Source: a virus. From it: a stretch of DNA of 64,000 nt. The stretch covers positions 34,427-98,426 of the IMG/VR virus record IMGVR_UViG_3300042521_002634. One strand, given 5' to 3'. The notes under the pieces are model-generated. The model was not told the origin of the DNA, made no database searches, and was given only the letters and a program-made list of their open reading frames with translations. Shown one piece after another: positions 1 through 9,220 of the stretch (position 1 is the stretch's first letter; each line of letters begins with the position of its first letter). Made by a program: the position numbers and the translations under genes.

Positions 1-279
1 GGCGTCAGCGTCTGCGGAAGTTAAGGTCGTGCCAGCTGCCTCTGCTTTATCGTACACTGGAATAAATTCTAAAGTTACTTGATATACCTCAAGATCATTG
101 AGGATGTCGGAGTCGTCGATCATAATCGGCAGCCAAGTACCGTCTGCACGCACGTACATTTTCTTTTTTTCTTGGCTTGAAAACACGAGGTAGGTGATAT
201 TTGCGCTCTCAGCGTCGACACCAGCGAAGAGAATCTCATTCTCTTTAATCTCTGTTGGCCATTGTTTAGCAACGTTCAT
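1..279 (-). CDS. Hypothetical protein, 3' end outside window
   Basis: An open frame of 93 codons with no stop begins at an ATG at 279 and runs off the left edge. It starts immediately after the stop of the 280-660 gene, so it is the next gene of the same leftward unit. The N-terminus reads MNVAKQWPTEIKENEILFAG and the rest alternates hydrophobic and polar residues in a way that suggests beta structure. I do not recognise the family. Its position downstream of the head genes suggests a virion role (inference). Confidence 0.75.
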   Translation of the reverse strand, partial: MNVAKQWPTEIKENEILFAGVDAESANITYLVFSSQEKKKMYVRADGTWLPIMIDDSDILNDLEVYQVTLEFIPVYDKAEAAGTTLTSADADA

Positions 280-660
280 TTAGTACCTGCCGTCTATTGA
301 TTCTTTAAACATTTTTTCCATTTGTTCAGCTGACGCCGTTTTCTTCTTAGAACCTGACAAAAACCAAGACCTGTCAGAATCTTGAAAAGCGCGGATAGTA
401 TACTGAGCACCGCGCGATGTAAACTTTATTATTCCTTCTTTTTCGTTTATATCAAGATCCTCATCAGATTGTAACGGGTACTCGGATGTACGAGAGTACA
501 TAGGGCACATAACTGCAGTTCCTCTAAGACGCACTGAGAACACAGGGCGCGATCCAGCAGGCTTGCCATCTATAGACGTATCTAAAACTGCAACACCTTC
601 CACAAGAAGATACATAGTTTCTGACGACTTATAGTCTGCTATTTTTAGTTTTCTGGCCAT
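280..660 (-). CDS. Hypothetical protein of the head module
   Basis: A 126-residue protein that begins 3 bases after the stop of the giant head-associated gene, so the two are very likely co-transcribed and translationally coupled. It has a basic N-terminus (MARKLKIADYKSSE), a predicted beta-rich middle and a charged C-terminus ending ESIDGRY. No motif is recognised. Context suggests a structural or head-completion protein, but this is inference from position only. Confidence 0.8.
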   Translation of the reverse strand: MARKLKIADYKSSETMYLLVEGVAVLDTSIDGKPAGSRPVFSVRLRGTAVMCPMYSRTSEYPLQSDEDLDINEKEGIIKFTSRGAQYTIRAFQDSDRSWFLSGSKKKTASAEQMEKMFKESIDGRY

Positions 661-663
661 AAG

Positions 664-3600
664 TTAGTTAGATCCTTTGCTTTGTTCATCTGAAGTAAGA
701 TACGTCCACCCTGGGAAATCGTTTTCAATTTCTTGATACTCATAGGTAAACGGTGCGCCAATAGCTCCCGTGTACCTGGTGTACGAAAGATACGCGCCGT
801 TAGTAAGACGAACGATGACTCTTTCTTGTTTTTCATTGTTCAGGTCTTTGACTGCAACAATGACCGCGTTTTCATCTACTGGCGGAGCGTATTCTTTTGC
901 CCGTCCTGATGGATCTTCATTTAGCCAGTCTTTGTACTTTTTCGCGCCACCAAAATCTTCTCCAAACCTGGTTTTAAGATTTTCATCTAGTTTTGTTTGG
1001 AACTTCTTAACTGCGCCTTCTTTTTCCATAACTACACCTTGACCGCCAACTGTCACAACTTCGTCAACAGACCTTCCGTTTATTTCAGTTATTCCGCGGT
1101 TCTTGAGTTCTTCAATCAAAAATGGAACTACTCTTGTGTGAACAACGATGTCTTTTAGCATATCAGTGCTAACTCTGTCCTTGAACATCAGCTCATAGCC
1201 GCCAGGAGCAGCGTTCTTAAGATTGTCGTTTTCTTCAGATCTAGCGCCATAAGTATCGACGTAGTTGGCATAGAAATCAAGTCGCGTGAACAGATCAACC
1301 GCGTCAAATGTCACTGTAGCGTCACTGGCGTCACTGACGCCGTAGCCGATACTTGAGGTTACAGTCATGTCTTTAGGCGAGAAGAATACGTAGTCTGCAC
1401 CGCCCGTGGCCATGTCAGTTTCTGAAGACTGACCCGAGCCGCCGACGCCTTCGGTCCATCTTGCCAACGTCGACATAAGTGCTCTGTTTGGCCCAACGAT
1501 AATGTCTGCTATCTTTTTGGCCGCAAGTTCTGGGTCAGGGCGGTACCCAGCAGACACAGTTAAATTATGCTCTGCAATTTCAATTTTAGCTTCTTTTGCC
1601 AAAGCTGCTGCTTTTTCTTTAGAAACTCGCATCTCGATACGGCCATTGGCGCCAACACCAACGTAGACGTCTTCAACTCCAATACCGTATTTAGTTTTTA
1701 CTTCAGAGAGAATCTCTTGTCTGACTTCTGGTCTAGCTTCATTTCTTGACGCATTTGTTTTTCCACCAAGCACGCTCATAAGCCGATTTTCAATAAGAAC
1801 GCGAAAATCTTGCTCTACCGATGGGCGTGGGTCAACAACGCCAGCAATATTAAATGCTGAGCGCACGCTGTCTGGCGACACGCCGTCTGGGACATCTATG
1901 ATTACATAGTTGTTTAAGGCATTAACTACTTCATCGTAGTCCTCAACGCTTCGTGAAAAGACATGGTCTGTGTAAGAGCCTTGCGCTCCACGGAAAAATT
2001 GAATTTTTACGCCGTTAGGTAGTGTTGCTTCATATGTTGTTCCGTGGCGCCAATTGTTATAAACATTTGTATCTGGCTTTAAAGCTGGGACTGCAGCATC
2101 TTTTCGACTAATCTCTTTGAGTGCTACTCCATTAGTTATTGTGTACTCGTTGCGTTTAAGATCTTGTACATCTTTATACAATTGTTCACCAGCCCAAGCT
2201 GTGAGCTTGTATCTCATTCGAGTTATTTGCTCAGACGTCTCAAGAGAGCGTAGTCTAGTTACACGAACTGACATGTCTTCTATGTCAGTCGAGTCTATCG
2301 CCGCGTAAGAACCAATAATTGCTGCATTCGGCTCGTCTGAAGCTACAAACGCAAACGCATCTGCAAGAGACGGCGTGCCAGGTATTCCTGAAGAAGTGTA
2401 TGGTAACGCTTCTTCAATAATTACTGGCTCAACGCCTGGTCCAACTACTCCCTGCTGTTTATCTTTTTTACTTTTTGGAGGTTCAGGCGCTCTAGGAGCT
2501 AGAGGCATGTTGTCTGGAAACGGAACTTCAGGAGCTTTGGGAGCCCCTTTCGGGGCTTCAGCTTTTGGGAGTTCAGGTCCAGACGGTTCCGGTGCTGTAG
2601 GCGTGCCACCGCCGCCACCTTCTCCACCAACAATTTCAAGAGTCTTAGTTGACTTAATTTTTTCCTTGCTACCGTCTGTTGGCTTGACGTAGACGTAGTT
2701 CCAGTTAGATGGATCATAGCGATGAACAACGTACGTCACACCGTCTTTAGACTTAACTGTCATTCCTGGTTTTACCAGTGTGACTTTGTCTTTTGAAAGT
2801 CCTAGTCCGCTACCAGGCGGTGGAAGATCTTTGTCGATGACGACAACAGGATCGTAGATCGTGCCATCTAAGTTCTTGATTATATGATCAATCGCTTCAG
2901 CTGTGGCTTCTTTTGCAACTGGCTCACCGCCGCTTGCTGAAATTTCATCACGAAGAGCGGCGAGTTCAGCTGCTGCCTCTTCACGAGTTATTTCACCGGC
3001 GTCGTAGCGCTCGCGAATATCTTCAATCTTTGCACGAGTCTTCTTGTACTTAGACTTATCACTGCCTTCAAGACCCCAGTCGCTAGAAAGATACGTTTCA
3101 ATATCGTCAAAGATGACGTCAAACGCATTGCTAACTTCTTCATCGCTTGGTAGTTGCCGTACTTTTGGCTCAGCAAGTTCAGCGTCTGTCGGTGTTGCTT
3201 CTGCGATTAGCTCGTTTACAGAAGGCAGATCGCATGGATTAGTTGCTGCAGACGTTAGTCCGCCTTCGCAATTCCAACCTTTAGCGATTGCTTTGTCCAT
3301 CGCAAAACGAGCAAGTTCATCTTTAAATGCTTCGATAGACTCAGGACTCTTGTCTGCTGGAGCTGTCGGCCGCTGAGCAACTTCTGGCATATTTAGTACA
3401 GAGTCTTCAATGTCAAATCTGTCTAGAACGTCAGCACGACGCTTCTTTAACCGATCTTTGAGACCTTCAGCCATGCCAGGATCTGTGACGATTGAATCAA
3501 CTATTTGATCAATTCTTTGAGGAGTGATGTCCAGCAGTTTTTGAGCTGACGCTTTGCGCTGTTCTTCAGTCATTCCACCAAAGACTCTAGATGCTGATGG

Positions 3601-6600
3601 GTTGATGTCCGGATCTGTAAGAGTATCAATCTCGCCTACGCTGTCGCCAAACATGTCGCCTTTTTCAGCGCCACGAGCACGGAACAGCAGTGCGCCACCC
3701 GGATCTACACGAAGAGGATTTCCATCGTTATCTACAACTATGTTGTCGTACACGAGGCCAGCGACATCGTAGTTACCGAGCCACGCGTCAATTGCAAAAT
3801 CTTCGCGGATCTTATCAATGAACTCACCGTCATTTAGTCGATCAGCAAGAGTTTCACCAGTTGTTGAAACAATAGGTGACACTGTACGTGGTGCGCCGTC
3901 TGCTTCACCTACGCGAACGTCTACAGCGTTTACGCCTAGTTCTTTGTAGAATGCAGACGCAAGAGCTTCGTTCTCTGCGTGCTTGAGAGACTTAGATTCT
4001 TTTACGTAGTAGATGTCACCATCTGGGTCTTCGTACGTTCCGCCGAGGTTTGAACCGAGTTGCGGTCCAACTTTGTCCCAGCTTGCGACGTTTGGCTTGG
4101 CTGGTGTGTCAACTGCTGCGTCGTCACCTGGTCCAAAAATATCTGAGTCAGCTGCACCACCGTCAGCGTCAACGCCAGAAGCTGAAACTTGGCGCAAACT
4201 CACGACAGTCAAGTCTGTTCGTCCACCCATTTCAACTCTGCGAGTGCTGTCTACTTCGTAATTACCCCAAGCAATATGCTCTGCTTCTCCTGAAAACCAA
4301 GACACAGACGCGAACGAGATTGAAGTACCCTCATTTGGCTGTATCTCAAACACAATATGCGTTGTCTCGCTGTTTGGAGGATACTTCAGCAGCGACACGA
4401 TATCCTCAGCTGCTTCATCTTTAGTTGTAAATGAGCGAGCGTCAATAGGCAGAACTACGCCAGGAGTTAGGTACTGCTGAAGTGCCGGGTCATCTTTTCT
4501 CACGTCGATGTAACGATGAAGGCGAACATCATTCTTTTCAGCGGACGCGGCCATCAAACGGAAAAACGCTCCAGCTGAAGATTGATCTGAGAATATGTCA
4601 GCATCTCCGTCAGAGATAGCTTCTTTTCCTGTAGTCCACTCCGGGTACCCGCCGTACTCACTAATCAGCCTGTCGTACTCTGCTAGCGCGACTTCTTCAT
4701 CTCCGCCGCTTTGACGTTTAACAGACTCATAGACTGCGCGACGGAAGCCGCTAGTGCTTTGTACTGGTCGCTTGTCGTCCATATCGTTTGTTGATCCACC
4801 GTCGATACTCATCAGCATTCCCCAGAAACCTCTAAAAGCTTCTCGTTCATCAGCTGAGTCACTAAACGACCACGGCATATAGCTGTCTAATACATTTCCA
4901 AGATTTTCAGCGCTGTACTCGTTTAAGTTTGGATCATTTTGACGGTTAATAAGATCGTCTGCAACTTCTTTAATGCTTGGATTCTTTTCTTCATTCTTCG
5001 CAGCGTCTGTCATCTGCGCCACAGCAAGCGCTGCGCGTTGCGGAGTTGCTAGCTCGCCATTACGCTTGATCGCTTGCTTGATTTCCCAATCGCGTGCAGT
5101 ATTGATGTCAGCCGGGTTAAAGTCTTCTCCACCGATCTTGTCAAGGTCGTCTCGCTGCATAGTGATGCGCTCAACGTTTGTTTCACTGCCTTCAGGTAAC
5201 GCGGAGTCGTAGATGCCAGCGACAACAATGTCGGAGTCGATTCCAGCAAAATCAAGTGATTCATACAAAGCTTCTGCTGGAACTGCTTCATCGCCACCGT
5301 CAAATGGCAAATAGCCAAGTCCGATCGCAACGTCACCATCGCTAGACGGTACCAACGCTTGACGAAGAGCTTTCTGTAGATTTTCTGCAGTAAAACTATT
5401 CGCTAAAATCTGAGGATCATCAGTGTAGTCTGTGCTGTCTTGGTCTACACGTCCGCGTGGGTTGTATTGCTCGAACACATTTAGTTTGTACGAATCGTCA
5501 GAAGTGATAAACGTTTCATCGAACAATGATTGATCTACTGGATCGTTAGTCTCAGGCGTACTAGGAGCTTTTTCTGCAGTAAGGTACGGCACTGCTCCTT
5601 CTTCACTGGCTAACTTTCTAATAGATTTCTCGGCGTTGGACTTAGCTTTTTCTATAGAGAAACCACGAAGCTCGACGTTTTCTATTTGCTTTTTCAGACT
5701 GTTATAGATTTGATCGTTGTTTGGCACGTCGTCAATAGCTACGCCAAGTAGATCTAAAACTTCGCTTGCATCGACAGCTCCACTGTTATAAGAGTCGAAT
5801 AACGCTTTTACTTCGCTAACTACACCGTCTAGCGCCGAAGGCTCAGCAGCGACTTCAAGTTCTGCACGCCTACCACTAAAATCAATAGTTGGAAGAGAGA
5901 GATACTCATCAACTGCTTCCTTGAGCACAGAACCGGCGTCTTGCATGTCTGCATTAGTCGCGTTAGAGAGAAGTTCTGCCATTTCTCCAAGGTCAGCGCG
6001 AGCTTGATCGAAGTAAATATCGTTAAGCTGCGAGCCCTCTGGGTCTATGTTGTCTAGCGCGTCTCTAGCAGAGTCCGACAGCTTATTGATTTTTTCAAGA
6101 ATGTTCGCATCGTCGTCGTCTAAGTCATCGAGATCTGCATCATCAATGTCTGTAAGAATTCCTTCCGCTGTAAGTGCGCCTTCGTCAAGAATGTCTCGAG
6201 CAGCTTCTGGTGATGTAAACGGTGGCTCGCCTGGGCCGGCAGTTGGCAGATCAAGCTCGTCTCCCCATCTATCTACAAATGCATTAACAGCATCTTCTAC
6301 AGACGTTTCGCCATTTTCTATTTGCGAAGCTTGATCGTTTAGATAATCAAGCACATCGTCTGTTAGACTATCAACGTCTACGCCTTTTTCTTCTAACGCT
6401 TCTGTTAGCTTGCTTACAATCTCTTGAGATTTGCCGTAGTCGTCTGGCTCGTCTGGACCGCCTGTAGGTGGCTTGCCTGGGGCGCCGGCTGGTGGCTCGC
6501 CCGGGCCTTCGGTTGTTCCGCCAAACGCACGCGCAATTTCTTCGTCGTCGTAGCCGAGTATGTCAGCGATTTTTGCAAAATAGTCATTTGCAATTTTTTC

Positions 6601-8424
6601 CATCGCCTCGTCTTGATCATCAGAATCTTCAATTTCTTTAGCCGCGTCCATTTTGTCTTGCCGCTCTTCAAAAGCGTTGACAATAGCTTTCTTTTCAGAA
6701 CGATTAAACGAATCATTATCATCAATGTTTCTAATGAGGTCTTCGTACTCGTCGCCATCAATGTTGCCAATGTTGTATCCACTTGTGTTTCTTAGGAACT
6801 CGTCACGCTCGGGGCTACCAGGACCTCCGCCTGTGGGTGGCTCGCCTGGGGCGCCAGTTGGTGGCTCGCCTGGAGCGCCTTTAGTGAGTTCGTCAAACAG
6901 CTCTTCACGCTCGGAGCCTTCGCTGTCGTCTTCAAACCTAGCGTCGAATGCTCCGTCGCGCCCTGGGCCGCCAAGGAACGCATTAGCCTCTGCTGGTGTA
7001 AGACGCGGCTTATTGAACGTGACAACTATTGCATCTGCGCCTTCTAGAGTTGGTGTTGTGTCAATTTCTACGAATCCGCCAAGATCATTAGCTCTCTTAA
7101 CTTGATCAGCAAAAGTCTCTAAATCATATTCGTACTCAGCAAGTGGGAACGAGATACTTACTCCGTTACCCTTTGGAATTGTGTTCGGTACAGCGAATGG
7201 TGGCTCGTCTGCTGGTGTTGACAGAGCTTCAAGATCTTGCTTGTAGTCGTCTTGATCAGCAAGAACAGCTTTTTGAACCTCGCTCCATGAGCGCATTACT
7301 TTTTTATCTTTTGCAAACGGATCAGTGTCAGTCGCTTCCATTCGTCGCACTGAGTAGCCGTAGTCAACGCCTGTGCCAGCCGCGTTAGGTCGTGCTTCGC
7401 GCTTTACTGTATAGCCGTCATCGCTTGTGTATTCAGAATAAGACGTGCGGCCCACTTGTCGCGTTTTGCCTAATTGCTTCCAACCGCTAGGAGCATCCTT
7501 GCGCGTGAGAGTTGCTGAGTCTACATAGACATCGTCCATAGCATCATCACGGTCTGGAAGTTCTTCTACAGCTTTTGTAGGAAGAACAGCTTTAACTGAC
7601 TCACCCTTTGCAGATGGCATAGTGTAGACGCCGTCGTCAAGATCTTTGCTTCCAGTTACCTCGATCTCAATTGCGTCAGTACCTGAAGCGCCAACAACAC
7701 GACCCGACACCGTCTTGAACAGTCCGTCAGGCAGACGTAACTTGAACGACCAGCCGCCGCCCATTTCAGCAAAACGGCCTTTGCGGTCGCGACGTTGAAG
7801 CTTGGCACGAAGACTTCTAGCAGCGTCTGAGTTTCCACCGAGACCAAGAACTGCAATGATAGGTGTCAACTGTAAATCAGCGTCGATTCTAATGTCGCGT
7901 GGAATAGCGCCTACTGGAAGTACTGATATTCGTGTAAACGCATGGCGATGTTCGACAGAACCTGGAGTCTGCGAGTACGCTGCTGCGACAAGATTTCGTA
8001 AGTTATCGTCAATTCGTGGATCAGCGGCAAGCCACTGTGCACGCGCAGCGCGTAGTGACGCTTCATTCATCGTGTGTGAACGAGTAGAAAGCGGATGCGC
8101 GACTGGCAAAAGATCTGTGTTAGACAGACGCTCTACACCAGGCTTTCCAGTTCGTGAAAGGTTTATAAATGAATTTACAGCTCGTATAGCCGCAAAAACT
8201 CGTGCAGCAGGCTTAGCACTTGAAGACGATGTTTGAAGAGATCGTGAAGCTGCTATTACAGCAGAGTACGGTGAAATCTGACGATGTGTTTGCAGCTCTG
8301 AGTTTGCACTGACGACCATATCCATGATCGCACCCTTTAGAGCTTTTTGATATGTCAATGGCAGGTCAGCAAACGCGTGACTATACTGATAGCTGCGTTT
8401 CTTTTGTTTATTGTGCTTAGTCAC
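664..8424 (-). CDS. Giant head-associated multidomain protein with kinase-like and ADP-ribosyltransferase-like segments
   Basis: A 2586-residue protein starting at GTG 8424, 11 bases after the DUF5824 gene and downstream of the portal, where actinophages often carry MuF-like or other injected head proteins. An RDRKGRFAEMGGG segment lies near residue 210. Gly/Pro linkers of GEPPTGAP type near residues 515-545, 635-655 and 730 separate acidic helical regions. Residues about 1300-1380 look ADP-ribosyltransferase-like: LHRY, then GTSISFASVSWF, then an E-x-E in GEAEHI. Residues about 1470-1580 look HipA/PI-kinase-like: a Lys in YYVKESK, then DAWLGNYD, then YDNIVVDNDGNPLRVDPGG with DPG in place of DFG. 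A further segment near 2335-2410 (DMATGGADYVFF, YELMFKD) recalls toxin-like phage domains. Pro-rich linkers occur near 1960-2030. A role as an internal head protein delivered with DNA is inference. Domain calls come from motifs only. Confidence 0.75.
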   Translation of the reverse strand: MTKHNKQKKRSYQYSHAFADLPLTYQKALKGAIMDMVVSANSELQTHRQISPYSAVIAASRSLQTSSSSAKPAARVFAAIRAVNSFINLSRTGKPGVERLSNTDLLPVAHPLSTRSHTMNEASLRAARAQWLAADPRIDDNLRNLVAAAYSQTPGSVEHRHAFTRISVLPVGAIPRDIRIDADLQLTPIIAVLGLGGNSDAARSLRAKLQRRDRKGRFAEMGGGWSFKLRLPDGLFKTVSGRVVGASGTDAIEIEVTGSKDLDDGVYTMPSAKGESVKAVLPTKAVEELPDRDDAMDDVYVDSATLTRKDAPSGWKQLGKTRQVGRTSYSEYTSDDGYTVKREARPNAAGTGVDYGYSVRRMEATDTDPFAKDKKVMRSWSEVQKAVLADQDDYKQDLEALSTPADEPPFAVPNTIPKGNGVSISFPLAEYEYDLETFADQVKRANDLGGFVEIDTTPTLEGADAIVVTFNKPRLTPAEANAFLGGPGRDGAFDARFEDDSEGSEREELFDELTKGAPGEPPTGAPGEPPTGGGPGSPERDEFLRNTSGYNIGNIDGDEYEDLIRNIDDNDSFNRSEKKAIVNAFEERQDKMDAAKEIEDSDDQDEAMEKIANDYFAKIADILGYDDEEIARAFGGTTEGPGEPPAGAPGKPPTGGPDEPDDYGKSQEIVSKLTEALEEKGVDVDSLTDDVLDYLNDQASQIENGETSVEDAVNAFVDRWGDELDLPTAGPGEPPFTSPEAARDILDEGALTAEGILTDIDDADLDDLDDDDANILEKINKLSDSARDALDNIDPEGSQLNDIYFDQARADLGEMAELLSNATNADMQDAGSVLKEAVDEYLSLPTIDFSGRRAELEVAAEPSALDGVVSEVKALFDSYNSGAVDASEVLDLLGVAIDDVPNNDQIYNSLKKQIENVELRGFSIEKAKSNAEKSIRKLASEEGAVPYLTAEKAPSTPETNDPVDQSLFDETFITSDDSYKLNVFEQYNPRGRVDQDSTDYTDDPQILANSFTAENLQKALRQALVPSSDGDVAIGLGYLPFDGGDEAVPAEALYESLDFAGIDSDIVVAGIYDSALPEGSETNVERITMQRDDLDKIGGEDFNPADINTARDWEIKQAIKRNGELATPQRAALAVAQMTDAAKNEEKNPSIKEVADDLINRQNDPNLNEYSAENLGNVLDSYMPWSFSDSADEREAFRGFWGMLMSIDGGSTNDMDDKRPVQSTSGFRRAVYESVKRQSGGDEEVALAEYDRLISEYGGYPEWTTGKEAISDGDADIFSDQSSAGAFFRLMAASAEKNDVRLHRYIDVRKDDPALQQYLTPGVVLPIDARSFTTKDEAAEDIVSLLKYPPNSETTHIVFEIQPNEGTSISFASVSWFSGEAEHIAWGNYEVDSTRRVEMGGRTDLTVVSLRQVSASGVDADGGAADSDIFGPGDDAAVDTPAKPNVASWDKVGPQLGSNLGGTYEDPDGDIYYVKESKSLKHAENEALASAFYKELGVNAVDVRVGEADGAPRTVSPIVSTTGETLADRLNDGEFIDKIREDFAIDAWLGNYDVAGLVYDNIVVDNDGNPLRVDPGGALLFRARGAEKGDMFGDSVGEIDTLTDPDINPSASRVFGGMTEEQRKASAQKLLDITPQRIDQIVDSIVTDPGMAEGLKDRLKKRRADVLDRFDIEDSVLNMPEVAQRPTAPADKSPESIEAFKDELARFAMDKAIAKGWNCEGGLTSAATNPCDLPSVNELIAEATPTDAELAEPKVRQLPSDEEVSNAFDVIFDDIETYLSSDWGLEGSDKSKYKKTRAKIEDIRERYDAGEITREEAAAELAALRDEISASGGEPVAKEATAEAIDHIIKNLDGTIYDPVVVIDKDLPPPGSGLGLSKDKVTLVKPGMTVKSKDGVTYVVHRYDPSNWNYVYVKPTDGSKEKIKSTKTLEIVGGEGGGGGTPTAPEPSGPELPKAEAPKGAPKAPEVPFPDNMPLAPRAPEPPKSKKDKQQGVVGPGVEPVIIEEALPYTSSGIPGTPSLADAFAFVASDEPNAAIIGSYAAIDSTDIEDMSVRVTRLRSLETSEQITRMRYKLTAWAGEQLYKDVQDLKRNEYTITNGVALKEISRKDAAVPALKPDTNVYNNWRHGTTYEATLPNGVKIQFFRGAQGSYTDHVFSRSVEDYDEVVNALNNYVIIDVPDGVSPDSVRSAFNIAGVVDPRPSVEQDFRVLIENRLMSVLGGKTNASRNEARPEVRQEILSEVKTKYGIGVEDVYVGVGANGRIEMRVSKEKAAALAKEAKIEIAEHNLTVSAGYRPDPELAAKKIADIIVGPNRALMSTLARWTEGVGGSGQSSETDMATGGADYVFFSPKDMTVTSSIGYGVSDASDATVTFDAVDLFTRLDFYANYVDTYGARSEENDNLKNAAPGGYELMFKDRVSTDMLKDIVVHTRVVPFLIEELKNRGITEINGRSVDEVVTVGGQGVVMEKEGAVKKFQTKLDENLKTRFGEDFGGAKKYKDWLNEDPSGRAKEYAPPVDENAVIVAVKDLNNEKQERVIVRLTNGAYLSYTRYTGAIGAPFTYEYQEIENDFPGWTYLTSDEQSKGSN

Positions 8425-8435
8425 GTTTACCTACT

Positions 8436-9218
8436 TTATCTCTTCTTTGGTAACAGGTCTGAGTCAATACTGCTGTACAAGTCAACAGCAAGTCTTTTAG
8501 CTCTTATGTACGGACTTTCGTCTGCTCGCACAGCACGAACCCACGCGGCGCGAAGCGCCGGGATAATTTCGTAGCCTTGACCAGAAAATTCAGCAAAAGC
8601 TAATATCGCATCTTCTGGTGTAGCGTAATCTGCTTCATCTTTGATCTCGACGTCAAGAAGTCCAGAAGCCGTGATTGATGTCTTACTTCGTGATGATTTA
8701 GGGTGACCGCTTGGCAGAATATCGTTGTCTTGCTTGTAGTTTGGATTAGCTGGTCGTCCAGATCTTAAAAGTCGAAGATACGCGTTTACACGAGCCATTG
8801 CCCAGCGGTCTCTTGTCATGCCTGGACGATGCGAACTTGAAAATGCTCCAGCGCCGCGACGATAGACTGCCTTAAGTTGCGCCATCGTTGCTCTTCGGCC
8901 ATTTGGAGCTTTTTCATTGTGCTCTTTGACTTTGTTGCGTAGCGCCGTTTCTGTCTTAGCAGAGAACGTAATCTTTTTGCCACCTGCTGCCGAGCCTGGC
9001 TTGTTCTTCTTAGAACCGTAGATACGATCTTTCTTAGGAGCTCGACGAGACTTTGCAAATTCTTGAGATGTAGCTGCGTCTTTAGGCACACAGTTTGGGA
9101 CCATCTTGCCATTTTTCTTTTTCATTCCAACTTGAACATAGCCGTCCCAACAAGGACCGCGCCCTGCGGCGGTAACTGGTTGATACGAATCTAAAAGATC
9201 AATTGGCTCAGTTGACAT
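8436..9218 (-). CDS. DUF5824-type head-module protein
   Basis: A 260-residue protein located 2 bases after the portal stop. Near the N-terminus it has the short motif PCWDGYVQVGMKKKNGKMVP with nearby cysteines, which is widespread in phage head proteins. Residues about 85-170 match the DUF5824 pattern: a KTETALRNKVKEHN helix, then RRATMAQLKAVYRRGAGAF, then RWAMARVNAYLRLLRSG. The C-terminal 80 residues are acidic then helical. The protein is basic overall in its first half. Function is unknown; synteny with portal and the giant protein points to the virion. Confidence 0.8.
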   Translation of the reverse strand: MSTEPIDLLDSYQPVTAAGRGPCWDGYVQVGMKKKNGKMVPNCVPKDAATSQEFAKSRRAPKKDRIYGSKKNKPGSAAGGKKITFSAKTETALRNKVKEHNEKAPNGRRATMAQLKAVYRRGAGAFSSSHRPGMTRDRWAMARVNAYLRLLRSGRPANPNYKQDNDILPSGHPKSSRSKTSITASGLLDVEIKDEADYATPEDAILAFAEFSGQGYEIIPALRAAWVRAVRADESPYIRAKRLAVDLYSSIDSDLLPKKR

Positions 9219-9220
9219 TG

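Noticed and set aside
6414-7105. Long plus- and minus-strand frames within the giant gene.
   Set aside because: They arise from the Gly/Pro and acidic low-complexity coding of the 2586-residue protein and have no starts, leaders or sensible composition.
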